In this document: piece by piece, positions 48,201-54,208 of the stretch | How positions within the stretch are numbered: the stretch's first letter is position 1 | How the letters are laid out: the number at the start of each line of letters is the position of its first letter | Origin: Muricea muricata | Taxonomy: Eukaryota; Cnidaria; Anthozoa; Malacalcyonacea; Plexauridae | Assembly (NCBI GenBank): GCA_963855995.1 | Contig: OY979721.1 | Coordinates: 2,542,001 to 2,606,000, forward strand | Direction of reading: 5' to 3' | Length of the DNA stretch: 64,000 nt | The notes under the pieces: generated by a model | What the model saw: the letters and a program-made list of their open reading frames with translations, nothing else | The model's database searches: none | Told to the model about the DNA's origin: nothing | Position numbers and translations under genes: made by a program

Positions 48201-49079
48201 ATACACCAACACACAATGTGGAATTACAGAAGCATCAACTAAATTTCAGAAAGACTGCAGAAAATCAATTAAGGATCCCCAAAATGAAATAGAAAAACGA
48301 AATAGAAAACAAAAATTCATTCGAAAAACTCGAACAATTAGAACGCTTTAATAAGCTTAATATGTAACACCGAAAACTAACGCAAATTACATGGCCCATT
48401 TAAACATATAAATGGCCTCAAACAAAGTAAAAACCTTTCAAGCAGAACACTTGTTCGCCCAAAAACTTTGCTACGATGCAAACGGGCATTGCAGACGATG
48501 CGATTTCGTAAACAGCTTAGCGAGAGATGGGTTGATATTTGCAACGCTACCGACAACTAATAAATATTAATAGCAGTCATGTAAATAGATCGCACTTGCC
48601 CAGTCGCCTGCCGCTTCGATATTATAAAGACATTGCGTGGGCCGCGAAAGCTGGCTAAAGCAATTTAGCAACCATTCTGGGCCGAAAATGAGACAGCAAA
48701 TTTACGGTTTTTAATAGCGATAAGCCACGAAGGCATTACTTGTACGATGTACAATTGTTAAATGGATAGATAGCGCAAAAAAATCCATGCTTTTCGCCGG
48801 AAGTTTGTTGGATCTGCACTTCCGATACGAAACCAATAAATGTAACTTCACAAGGGGTTTTGTATATAAATGACACGACTCGAAACTCCCTGTCTCAAGG
48901 GCTTAGTTTACGTGTGGATCGACATACCCAACGTATCTAACAGCTTACCCAGTCGACTTGCTTTCCTTGTCCGGAATTTCTTCAGAATTGTTCTTTATCT
49001 TTTGAAATTCCGCCGTTGCCTTCCACAAAGGTGTCAGCAGATCGGACGAGAAATTACTCAAGCTCTCTCCGCTGGCCAT
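21197..49079 (-). CDS. Type IV diacylglycerol kinase (DGK zeta/iota, rdgA class)
   Basis: Phosphorylates diacylglycerol to phosphatidic acid, ending DAG signalling at membranes and in the nucleus. 39 exons (18-131 bp) are placed and join in phase to about 822 aa. One more exon in the first C1 region (43,409-44,196) is unplaced, so the protein is probably about 860 aa. Exons, 5' to 3' by right end: 49079, 46084, 44280, 43408, 41500, 41331, 40864, 39997, 38958, 38554, 38431, 37869, 37505, 37382, 36846, 36435, 35708, 34498, 34038, 33781, 32779, 31899, 31387, 30704, 29126, 28959, 28371, 28284, 27786, 27623, 26539, 25201, 24731, 24474, 23856, 23653, 22953, 21881, 21249. Domain order is C1, C1, MARCKS-like, catalytic ([11 protein letters not shown]), accessory, ankyrin repeats and PDZ ligand. 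The exons ending at 28371 and 28959 are the least certain. Confidence 0.94.
21330..21785. repeat. 114-bp satellite array A (reverse orientation), last DGK intron
   Basis: About four units carry CTGGATAGCTCTATCAGTTC, CCAGTAAGGATCATCTCTTA and GAGGAAACCTAAACTAAACT. The array occupies nearly all of the final DGK intron (21,250-21,817). It is the complement of the arrays at 28.4 and 44.4 kb. Confidence 0.9.
21818..23856 (-). CDS. DGK ankyrin-repeat exons
   Basis: Exons 23,754-23,856 ([26 protein letters not shown]), 23,632-23,653 (22 bp, ALNQVDDT with split codons at both ends), 22,854-22,953 ([27 protein letters not shown]) and 21,818-21,881 ([20 protein letters not shown]) encode about three C-terminal ankyrin repeats with G-x-T/S-x-LH-x-A and AGAD-x-x-x-x-D signatures. 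These identify the type IV class. The 22-bp microexon is supported by exact phase (G+CT and AC+G) and by the zeta/iota position DxxEENGETCLH. Confidence 0.9.
22561..22714. mobile_element. Palindromic MITE in a DGK intron
   Basis: The left end ATTACTGCATGGTTGGCTCG and right end CGCCAACCATGCAGTAAT are inverted. The arms extend about 40 bp around ACTCACTCGTTCGCTGCGCT. Confidence 0.75.
23121..23199 (-). repeat. tRNA-like sequence, probably a degenerate SINE head
   Basis: On the minus strand an A-box-like TAGCTACCAGCGTAGGTTGG is followed about 45 bp later by a B-box-like GGTTGGATTCC. The pairing is too poor for a functional tRNA. It lies in a DGK intron on the same strand as the gene. Confidence 0.45.
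23421..23584. mobile_element. hAT-like MITE with 8-bp target duplication ACTCAGTG
   Basis: The ends are CAGTGGCGAAGCCAGCCCGA and its complement (TCGGGCTGGCTTCGCCACTG). ACTCAGTG directly flanks both sides (23,413-23,420 and 23,585-23,592). CAGTGGCG-type ends and an 8-bp duplication are hAT hallmarks. It is 164 bp with no coding capacity, in a DGK intron. Confidence 0.88.
23930..24390. repeat. 24-bp minisatellite
   Basis: About 18 copies of the unit AGTCAAGTCAATGTCTTCAC plus TAGA/CAGA variants lie between DGK exons 23,754-23,856 and 24,437-24,474. Because 24 is divisible by 3, long open frames arise on the plus strand. They are repeats, not genes. Confidence 0.95.
24437..28959 (-). CDS. DGK post-catalytic linker exons
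   Basis: Placed exons are 28,928-28,959, 28,352-28,371, 28,207-28,284 ([20 protein letters not shown]), 27,701-27,786 ([14 protein letters not shown]), 27,557-27,623 ([10 protein letters not shown]), 26,499-26,539 ([13 protein letters not shown]), 25,122-25,201 ([18 protein letters not shown]), 24,703-24,731 (RVKEDMLTQ) and 24,437-24,474 ([12 protein letters not shown]). WCFLD...RVYRID..Q matches the zeta/iota WCFLDAT...FYRIDRAQ segment, and EDGIFIVN matches QDEIYILD. The first two exons have correct phase (32 and 20 bp) but weak similarity, so they are tentative. Confidence 0.8.
26088..26239. mobile_element. hAT-like MITE with 8-bp target duplication CCTGGATT
   Basis: The left end CAGTAGCGAAGCAAGCCCAA and right end ATGGCTTCGCTACTG are inverted, with CCTGGATT on both sides (26,080-26,087 and 26,240-26,247). 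It is the same family as the element at 23.4 kb and the copy at 54.06-54.21 kb. Confidence 0.87.
26745..27185. repeat. AAGTAAAAGT-rich repeat
   Basis: TTTTACTTAAGTAAAAGT and close variants recur, with scattered complements toward the right end (AAAGTAACAAAGTAAAAAGT). Similar blocks lie at 46.69-46.88 kb and 53.40-53.72 kb. It lies in a DGK intron. Confidence 0.65.
27840..28190. repeat. 79-bp tandem array, copy 4 (best preserved)
   Basis: Four to five units of 79-80 bp carry CACGACAGCTTATTGTAGAA, TACTACCTACACTAGACCAC and CACGTTTGAGATATC. They occupy most of the DGK intron 27,787-28,206, only about 15 bp from the donor side of exon 28,207-28,284. Confidence 0.92.
28435..28870. repeat. 114-bp satellite array B, DGK intron
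   Basis: About four units carry AACTGATAGAGCTATCCAGT, ATAAAGTTAGTTTAG and GGATCAATAAGAGATGATCC. They fill most of the intron 28,372-28,927. Confidence 0.92.
29053..34038 (-). CDS. DGK accessory domain exons
   Basis: Exons 33,983-34,038 ([19 protein letters not shown]), 33,719-33,781 ([13 protein letters not shown]), 32,706-32,779 ([17 protein letters not shown]), 31,851-31,899 ([16 protein letters not shown]), 31,322-31,387 ([16 protein letters not shown]), 30,608-30,704 ([32 protein letters not shown]) and 29,053-29,126 ([19 protein letters not shown]) form the DAGK accessory domain. GTLPWG, DDGYxEV, GGHG and QVDGEP are family landmarks. In exon 30,608-30,704 the acceptor at 30,705 (GCTACAG) restores GGHG; a nearer AG would lose it. 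Confidence 0.93.
29297..29421. mobile_element. Palindromic MITE (TTTTGTGGAAACACCACGTA)
   Basis: Arms of about 35 bp are nearly perfect inverted copies of TTTTGTGGAAACACCACGTA and the following AGTTTATT. The inner GATCCGAGCTTACGGATC is itself a palindrome. Half copies lie near 18.93-18.99 kb and 42.88-42.92 kb. Confidence 0.85.
29713..30072. mobile_element. Long palindromic element, TGGACC family, copy A
   Basis: Starts TGGACCATTCCCCTATTAGA and ends in the imperfect complement. The inner arms contain GAGCATCCTAAA, AAATATAGCCCTGCAAA and TTTGTATTAC around a short loop. It is flanked by TA on both sides. It lies in a DGK intron. Confidence 0.8.
32111..32505. mobile_element. Long palindromic element, TGGACC family, copy B
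   Basis: The ends are TGGACCTTTAACCTTTTAGA and TCTAAAAGGTCCA. Arms of about 180 bp include GAAAGAGCATCCTAAACTTA and TATAGCCTTGCGAA, facing their complements. Confidence 0.85.
33255..33641. mobile_element. Long palindromic element, TGGACC family, copy C
   Basis: The ends are TGGACCATTCCCCAATTAGA and CTAATAGGGGAGCGGTCCA. The inner arms are GAAAGAGCTTCCTAAATTTA and TTTAGGATGCTCTTTCCAGC. It lies 78 bp from DGK exon 33,719-33,781. Confidence 0.82.
34157..34395. repeat. Purine (G/A) tract in a DGK intron
   Basis: About 230 bp of almost pure G and A (GGGGAGGGGAAAGG-type) on the plus strand, hence a C/T tract in the DGK transcript. It begins about 25 bp downstream of the donor of exon 34,420-34,498. 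It yields spurious Pro- or Gly-rich frames on both strands. The many runs of three to five G make G-quadruplex or triplex formation possible in the DNA. Confidence 0.95.
34420..38431 (-). CDS. DGK catalytic domain exons
   Basis: Nine exons: 38,360-38,431 ([13 protein letters not shown]), 37,822-37,869 ([16 protein letters not shown]), 37,471-37,505 ([12 protein letters not shown]), 37,322-37,382 ([14 protein letters not shown]), 36,733-36,846 ([36 protein letters not shown]), 36,365-36,435 ([18 protein letters not shown]), 35,648-35,708 ([15 protein letters not shown]), 34,420-34,498 ([19 protein letters not shown]) and the junction onward. The nucleotide-binding GGDGTVGW motif and the PxGTGND-x-x-R motif are intact, so an active kinase is expected. 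Splice phases agree at every junction. Confidence 0.95.
34985..35345. mobile_element. Long palindromic element, TGGACC family, copy D
   Basis: The left end TGGACCTTTAACCTTTTAGA matches copy B. The right end is eroded after TTTAGGATGCTCTTTCAAG. The centre carries ATGAATACCCAAGGGTATCA, as in copy B, marking B and D as a subfamily. Confidence 0.8.
36945..37315. repeat. Pentanucleotide microsatellite (ACAGG/ACAGA)n
   Basis: About 70 units of GGACA and GAACA repeat on the plus strand, with a homogeneous (GAACA)n core at about 37,102-37,215. It lies between DGK exons 36,733-36,846 and 37,322-37,382 and ends within about 10 bp of the donor of the latter. The minus-strand frame reads as repeated FCSVL, which is not a gene. 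Confidence 0.97.
37925..38270. repeat. 86-bp 'GAGAGTT' tandem array, copy 2
   Basis: Four units of 86-87 bp carry GACAAGCGAGAGTTTGTATG, GTTTTCTCAACTCTTATG and CGAGAACAAGAGTTGC. They fill most of the DGK intron 37,870-38,359 within the catalytic region. Confidence 0.93.
38537..38958 (-). CDS. DGK MARCKS-like basic segment, including an 18-bp microexon
   Basis: Exon 38,908-38,958 encodes [17 protein letters not shown]. It aligns with the basic, serine-bearing MARCKS-homology and nuclear-localisation segment of vertebrate DGK zeta/iota (RASFKRKSSKKG-like), a PKC target there. The next exon, 38,537-38,554, is only 18 bp (ERKAFA), phase 0 on both sides. It bridges to [15 protein letters not shown] at the start of the catalytic domain. 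The microexon has a good acceptor (GTGTTTAG) and donor (GTAAGC), and its peptide sits where zeta has a short RW-x-x-F segment. Skipping it would keep the frame. Confidence 0.8.
39884..44280 (-). CDS. DGK tandem C1 zinc-finger exons
   Basis: Exons 44,197-44,280, 43,381-43,408, 41,435-41,500, 41,305-41,331, 40,826-40,864 and 39,884-39,997 encode the C1 pair. The first C1 begins [15 protein letters not shown] and keeps the type IV layout (HIW...SG..C), but its middle (expected KCAACKxxxHxxC) was not found. The second reads [41 protein letters not shown] and [16 protein letters not shown], with His/Cys ligands in order. It closes with [11 protein letters not shown], as in vertebrate zeta/iota (IPPxWI). 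In type IV enzymes these C1 domains mainly target the protein rather than bind phorbol ester. Confidence 0.88.
40084..40652. mobile_element. DNA element with CACGAAAGGTATAGGTTCTT ends
   Basis: The left end CACGAAAGGTATAGGTTCTT faces its complement (AAGAACCTATACCTTTCGTG) at the right. The inner part (GACCGCAGGACCA...ACTCGATACGCC...TCATCAAAGAAGC) is also present at 30.99-31.26 kb and, inverted, at 61.86-62.09 kb. These may be internal deletion derivatives or a second element. No transposase is seen. Confidence 0.7.
41560..41830. repeat. 86-bp 'GAGAGTT' tandem array, copy 3
   Basis: About three units carry TCTCCTGGTCAAACGAGAAC, AAGAGTTGCATGAGAGTTG and ATGAGAGTTGACAAGCGAGA. They lie in the DGK intron upstream of exon 41,435-41,500. 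Confidence 0.92.
42322..42435. mobile_element. Short palindromic MITE
   Basis: Arms of about 40 bp run from ACAATTAGATTACTCACTCT to the complement, AGAGCGAGTAATCTAATTGT. The inner GATTTCTATGCGGTGATA block is duplicated on the left. Confidence 0.75.
42625..42828. mobile_element. Palindromic element containing telomere-like TTAGGG repeats
   Basis: The ends are AAATTTAGGCAATAATTCCG and its complement (CGGAATTATTACCCAAATTT). The interior has GGTTAGGGTTAGGGTTTGGG followed by TTAGGG at about 42,746-42,771. It lies in a DGK intron. Confidence 0.7.
43577..43648 (+). repeat. tRNA-like sequence, probably a SINE head
   Basis: GTCGATAGCTCAATTGGTAG is a good A box and GAGTTCAAATCCCCCTC a good B box, with CGAT...TCGA able to pair. 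The anticodon arm does not fold well and the acceptor ends do not pair over 7 bp, so I do not call a functional tRNA. It lies in the DGK intron missing one C1 exon. Confidence 0.5.
44425..45205. repeat. 114-bp satellite array C (longest)
   Basis: About seven units carry GAACTGATAGAGCTATCCAG and ACTGGATCAATAAGAGATGA. The period of 114 bp is measured between identical positions at 44,761 and 44,875. It lies in DGK intron 2, in the same orientation as array B. Confidence 0.95.
45454..45640. mobile_element. Palindromic element (ACTCCGAAGAACAACATCTT)
   Basis: Arms of about 85 bp run from ACTCCGAAGAACAACATCTT to the complement, with CAAAACTGTTGTCTTGTTGT facing its inverse. A half copy lies near 11.60-11.72 kb in SoxF intron 1. 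Confidence 0.8.
46130..46520. repeat. 86-bp 'GAGAGTT' tandem array, copy 4 (degenerate)
   Basis: Irregular units carry GAGTTGACAAGCGAGAG, ATGTCCTGGTCAA-type and AGAACAAGAGT blocks. The array starts about 45 bp from DGK exon 46,009-46,084, on its acceptor side in intron 1. Confidence 0.85.
46521..48948. other. Remainder of DGK intron 1
   Basis: AT-rich intron DNA with an AAGTAAAAGT-type repeat at 46.69-46.88 kb. I see no further gene. An 87-codon open frame at 48.1-48.35 kb has no family resemblance and no codon bias. Confidence 0.55.
48949..49079 (-). CDS. DGK exon 1 (start codon)
   Basis: The ATG at 49,079 opens [15 protein letters not shown] and runs 43 codons plus 2 bases to the donor GG|GTAAGC. 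The next placed exon (46,009-46,084) begins with the one base needed to complete the Gly codon, giving [12 protein letters not shown]. This phase fit supports both exons. No signal peptide or membrane segment is apparent. The N-terminus is Ser-rich and resembles nothing specific. Confidence 0.8.
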
Positions 49080-49429
49080 TTGATATATCCAAAATGCATT
49101 TTAGCACATTTCCTCGTAAGGTCTCTGCGCTGCCGTCGATTTTACTGCGTAAAAACACGGCATTTTGCCGAAAAACCAGTGGTTTAGTCCAGTAGGTCAA
49201 GTTTGTAGATCGTAAACTATTTTACCCTCTACTCGCCCGAAAGGTCAACGTGAAATTCATGCGAAGACCTCACGCGATCGCGCAGAAATTTTCGGAAGCC
49301 TTGGGACAATATCGCTAAAAAGTGCGCGACAAAAATACCGGCAAAATTTCTACCCACAAAAATATCCGGACATATTACGGGCCGCAAAAATCATATCTCG
49401 ACATAATTTTCGCGCTGAAAATTTGAAAA
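49080..49429. promoter_or_regulatory. Shared bidirectional promoter of DGK and AMN1
   Basis: Only 350 bp separate the DGK ATG (-) from the AMN1 ATG (+), so both 5' UTRs and both core promoters must lie here or overlap it. The stretch has more CG dinucleotides than its flanks (CACGCGATCGCGCAG, AAGTGCGCGACAAAAATACC, GGGCCGC) and no clear TATA box. This is typical of divergent broadly expressed genes. Start sites cannot be fixed from sequence. Confidence 0.75.
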
Positions 49430-52400
49430 ATGGCGGCATTTAAATGCCAAGTTGTTTCGAGTCTTGTCAACGATTGTTTGGAAAATATTTCGAAAAGAGT
49501 GACTTTGCACGAGGATTTTTTCGAGGTTCTACCTCAAGATGTTAAAAGCAAATTAATTAAAAAGCTGGCGATGCGTGGATTGCTTAGAGATCGCCATTTG
49601 CAAAAGGTTTGTCAAGCGCTTCTCGGGTTTGTTTACTTTTTAGTTGCCCAGTTTCATGGCTATTTGTACGGATAAATGGTGGTAAAATTGCGATTGTTAC
49701 AGTGATTACATGTAAATACTTTATTCTTTGCAGTACCTTGTATTTGTTGTTCGTATGAGAGAAATATTCAACGTACAGTTGAATATGTACATACTTTTAT
49801 AGCCCAAGTGGCCGACTATATATTTTTGTTCAGTTGTTGCACTCAAAGGTCCGCGCGCTGAGTCTTAGCGCCTGTGAAGTAACCGACGATAGCCTCGCCG
49901 TTATTGCAGACAAGTGTAAATCGTTGTCGAAGCTCGACTTGAACGCAGAAAATGAACCGAGAACCGACATCACACCGAATGGTATGCCTGAGTTGGTATT
50001 GCTTGTTGCAATAGCATGGAGGCGAGTGACCCAGCTAAGCGAGTTGGGAACGAACGAGAAACGAGATCAAAGGCTTGCGTCATTAACTTTTCATTGTATG
50101 CAGCTTTCAACTCGCTTTTCCGGGCAACTGGCCTCCATATAATAAGCGCCTTACTGGCGAGATAAGAACAAGGAGAAGCTAAAACAAAAGATAAAACAAA
50201 GAAATGCAATCTCCAGTGAAGTGTGCGACATAAGCATCGACATAAACACAAACATAAGACTACGAGCATAAGAGCAAAGCAAATTCAAAAGAAAATTCTT
50301 TCTGCTTTGTCACCGTCAACCTCTGAGAAAAAGTTATCATTGTTATGTGGCTAGCGAGGACGAGGCTTTACAATAGAACTCTTTCTGCTTGATAGCACAC
50401 GTTACGGGCGGTGTTCCGGTTACCTAAGAAAAATAATGAGATACGTCAGCTTCACACTTGTCGCAAGAATCGGGAATGACTTCTCCTGGCCGATATGATT
50501 GAGTGAATTCTATACCAATACAAAAGCAATCTAATATTTGTCCCATACTTTAGTTTGTTCACTATTTCAATATTTGTCAATATTTGTCATATATTTCAAT
50601 ATTTGTCTCATAGTTTCAATTCAGAAAACATTTTAAGAAGTTCGGAAAACATTTGTGTAGGTCTCTCATATCGAATGGCAATTTGCATAATACACTGATC
50701 TTCGATCTGAAGAACAAAATAATTCACCACAGCTAGAAAGAGCATCCTAAGATTTGTAGAACTGCAAAGTTTGGTGGCAAGATATTAAAAAGTGTGGAAA
50801 ATATACCCCTGCGAAGTTTGCAAGTTTTGTATATATTTGTATTACACACGGAAAAAGTTACCATCTCCGCGGCAATTTCAGCTCAAAAATGGTAACTTTT
50901 ACCGCGCGTAATAAAAATATATACAAAATATGCAAACTTCCCAGGGCTACATTTTCCACATTTTAAAACATTTCGCCACTAAACTTTGCAATTCTACTAA
51001 TTTTAAGGTGCTCTTTCCAGGTGTAGTAAATGACTTCGTTCTTCCAGCCTAGTTCGAATTAAGTGGTCAATGATATTCGCTAATTAAATCTAATCCATTG
51101 TGTTCTGAGCACGAACAATAGACGCTCCGCTCGTAAAGTTTTAAGCATTTCATTTCTTTTGATTGCGTTCTAGGCATTACAACATTGGCACAATCGTGCA
51201 AAATGTTGCAAACCATATTCCTTCGACGATGCTTGACCGCTAACGACGACGCAGTGGTTGCTATAGCAACTAATTGTCCATACCTGACGAACCTAAATGT
51301 CGGGGGTTGCCACCAACTTACAGATAGGGCATTGTTTGCTCTGGCTAAAGAAAGTGGGAAGTTATCAAGCTTGAATGTCTCTCATACGCAGGTAGCTCTA
51401 CTGACTGGATAATGCAATCAGTTAATCAATCAATCAAGTCAATCATTAATGACTATACTTAATCAATAATGTCAATCCGGTCTGTGGCAAATGTTTAATA
51501 CACCCATTGTTCGTTTTTTCAATTGACCAATCACAGCGAAGCACAAAAGTTCTAAACATTTGCCACAGACCAGGTCAATACACTACTAGATGAACTGTAC
51601 TAATAATATACTGTTACCTGTAAATAAGATTGTTTTCTCCACAAAAAGAAATTCGCTTGCAACCTACAGTACCCATCATTCGACAAGCAAAACGTCTGAA
51701 AATCCTCTTTAAGATGTAGGGCTGGGCGATATTTAAAAAATTAACTCACGATTATTGCCCTGGAAAATATCGCGATAATCGATAATATCGCAATTAATGA
51801 AACAGAGAAAAATGACCATTGTTTTCAAGTGCAATTGATATCAAAGCATGTATAAACTTGTATATAATCTTATATTAAAGACATATCAACAACAGATTAA
51901 AGTAATATTAAGGCTTTTCCTTCTCTAATATTTACTGCTCATAACTGTTGCAATATAATGTGTACTGTTCAATTTTATTCTATGTTTTGTGGAAGGAAAA
52001 CTAAATTATGAACATGCAGTACAACTAATACAAAAAGCAAGTACAATTTGCCTTGTTAATACACTTTTTGAGAGTATATTTGTTGCTGGAATGCAAAGAT
52101 GCTTTCTACTTTTTTATAGGATTCTGCAAGTTACATACATATTTCCAAGCAATATCACGATATTCATGGAACATGAAGATAATTTCGATAAATCGTCACT
52201 CAAGTTTTTAGCTTCGATACGATAATCGCGTTTGGAAATATCACGATTAATCAAAATATCGAAATATCGCCCAACCCTATTAAGATGTTTAGTCAAAGTT
52301 GAAAATGTAAATTGGATCAACGTGACTTTCCTGGCATAAAAACAACGTTGCGATTACGTTGTCGGTCTCATTAACCATATTTAAACCTTGAAACGGCGCT

Positions 52401-52979
52401 GAACCAACGTAGATATTACAAGCGAAACTGACGTCATGAAATCAACCATGAATGGACGTTATATCGACGTCTGTTTGCTAATGTCGCTGGGTAAACGTAA
52501 ATTGCATGATTTCATTATTAAATGTTTAAACTCCTGTTTAAACTTTTAGGTGAGTGATGTTGGTTTGGGCGCTTTAGCTAATGGAGTCGGCCAGGATAGT
52601 TTAAGAGTAAGTCCCTGGAACAGATCCTGAATGAACAGATCTTGTTGACAGGTTGTGAGTGACAACTTTGTAACAACATTTTTAAAACTTTTTGACAAGC
52701 TTGCTAGGAAGTCTGTTGTTAACACATCTTGTTGACAAGTGAGATTAAAACTTGTGTACAAAAGTCGATATCCACTTTTGAATCTGTTTTCTATAGGAAG
52801 TCCACATCGCACATTGCCTGGCAGTCACCGACACATCAGTGTTCGCACTGGTAGAGCATTGTCAAGCTCTCAACATACTGATCCTACATAACAGTCCAGG
52901 TGTTACGGAGAGATCAAGAGACGCGCTGGAAATCCTCCAAAGACGAGGCTCGAAGCAGCTGTCGTGGACTGTGTACTAA
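49430..52979 (+). CDS. AMN1: AMN1-like leucine-rich-repeat protein
   Basis: Homologue of AMN1 (antagonist of mitotic exit network 1), an LRR protein resembling the repeat domain of F-box/LRR proteins. In yeast Amn1 acts in mitotic exit and ubiquitination; the animal role is little known. Five exons, 49,430-49,606, 49,834-49,981, 51,174-51,391, 52,550-52,606 and 52,797-52,979, join in phase to 260 aa (human AMN1 is about 258). Visible are the N-terminal NISKRVTLHEDFFEVLPQDV, cysteine-containing LRRs (LSLSACEVTDDSLAVIADKC, LAQSCKMLQTIFLRRC, NVGGCHQLTDRALFALA, IAHCLAVTDTSVFAL) and the AMN1-typical end QLSWTVY (human VTWTVY). It lacks an F-box. It is divergent with DGK and convergent with TEAD. 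The repeats are complete and the gene appears functional. Confidence 0.95.
50140..50295. repeat. Dispersed repeat shared with SoxF intron 1
   Basis: AAAGAAATGCAATCTCCAGTG, ACATAAACACAAACATAAG and AGAGCAAAGCAAATTCA resemble 11.23-11.40 kb (AAAGCAAAGAAATGCAATGA, AACACAAACATAAGC). The repeat begins about 160 bp after the second AMN1 donor. Its mechanism is unknown. Confidence 0.55.
50731..51028. mobile_element. Long palindromic element, TGGACC family, copy E (ends lost)
   Basis: The inner arms CACAGCTAGAAAGAGCATCC and CTCTTTCCAGGTGTAGTAAA, with TATACCCCTGCGAAGTTTGC and GTAACTTTTACC/GGTAAC at the loop, match the family. The outer TGGACC ends are absent. It lies in AMN1 intron 2. Confidence 0.75.
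51477..51574. mobile_element. Small palindromic MITE in AMN1 intron 3
   Basis: CCGGTCTGTGGCAAATGTTTA faces AAACATTTGCCACAGACCAGG, with the direct repeat TCAAT on both sides. Confidence 0.7.
51717..52279. mobile_element. hAT-like non-autonomous transposon with 8-bp duplication TTAAGATG
   Basis: The ends TAGGGCTGGGCGATATTT and ATATCGCCCAACCCTA are inverted, and TTAAGATG directly flanks both sides (51,709-51,716 and 52,280-52,287). TAGGGCTGGGCGATA ends with 8-bp duplications are typical of hAT elements. Subterminal ATATCGCGATAATCGATAA-type blocks are repeated inverted. At 563 bp it has no transposase. It lies in AMN1 intron 3. Confidence 0.9.
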
Positions 52980-53199
52980 TGCTGTTAATGCTACGTTTCA
53001 GTTGCGCGTAAGTGGAGAGTAGCCCATTTAAAACTCGCAGCTTCAAAAGACATTTCTTGGAAGAGTTTATATGCCGATCACTTAGCATTGCTATTGGCAT
53101 TTGAATAATCTGGAATAATGTCTTCAGGGACTCCGCTAGAGGGTTCATGGGGGGGGGGGGGGGGTAGTTATGTATACACATATGTACATCGAAGAGCGC

Positions 53200-53352
53200 A
53201 AGTGTGCTTGACAGTTCGAACGTCCGGTCACAAGTCTACCCTGTGGATATTGGGTTAACATTCCAAAGGTCGTACGTTCGATTCCCACTGTGGACAGGAA
53301 TATTTTCAGCTTGCCCGGTGTGGATATAAACTCAGAGTAACACCACAAACAT
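53200..53352 (+). repeat. tRNA-derived SINE-like element
   Basis: A B-box-like CGTACGTTCGATTCCCACTG is followed by GGAATATTTTCAGCTTGCCC and CTCAGAGTAACACCACAAAC. The same tail occurs at 16.64-16.72 kb, 16.87-16.95 kb and, inverted, 38.99-39.05 kb. An A box is weak (about 53,205-53,225). Confidence 0.6.
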
Positions 53353-54061
53353 CATTTTCCCCTGAGTACAGAACAGTGTATTACTTGAACAATGTTAGTA
53401 TACAGTATTTACTTGTAACGAAGTATTTTTTTATGAACCACTTTTTACTTGTAACGAAATATTTACTTTTTTAGTTTTGTCAACTAAAAACGTTCAAGTC
53501 ATTCTCAAAGCGGAGTCGACGGTGAGCCGTCTAGTGCGAATGTGCTTGGCTCAGCCAGGCTATGACACGGAAATGTTATCTCCAGTTTACTACCGCCCAA
53601 ATAAATGCTCTGCTTTCACCTAAGCATGTTATTTTTTTCAAGTAAAATTTTTCAAGCAATACTCTTGCGTTTACTTATTAAGAAAAACTTCCAGTCTTCA
53701 CTTTCACTTCTGCTGAAGTAGAGCTGGTAATTTTTACTCCTACCAACACCAAGACACAAAAAAATCATGACTTAACTTTTGAAACGTTCTAGCTCTACAG
53801 AAAAAAAAAGTTCTACCAGCCAGCTGATCTGACTGTGAGTAAAAGGCCTGGAACTAGCTACCGAATAAAAATCCATTTTGCTGTTTTTAAACATTTATAT
53901 CTTTTGTTTTCATTTATGAAGCTTGTTGAAACTTTGTAATCATGTTCAGTAAAGAAAATTATAAGTCCACCAGAAACTTGGAACCGACGTAAATTATACT
54001 TAATGAGAAATTTGCTAGTTTGGCTTGAAAAATGTATTTCTATTCGACAACTACTGCAGTA

Positions 54062-54208
54062 GCGAAGCCAGCCCGACATTTGGTCATGCAAATGCAAATT
54101 TTTCTGCGTTTTTGAGCGTATAAGGAATGAATTTCTTAAGAAATAAATAATGATAATGATTTAAATTTGCATAGCATGACCAAATTGTCGGGCTGGCTTC
54201 GCTACTAA
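54062..54208. mobile_element. hAT-like MITE, CAGTAGCGAAGCCAGCCC family
   Basis: AGCGAAGCCAGCCCGACATT faces the complement at the right (TGTCGGGCTGGCTTCGCT). Inner sequence matches the 26.09-kb copy closely (TTTGCATAGCATGACCAAAT). The target duplication is imperfect here. Confidence 0.75.
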
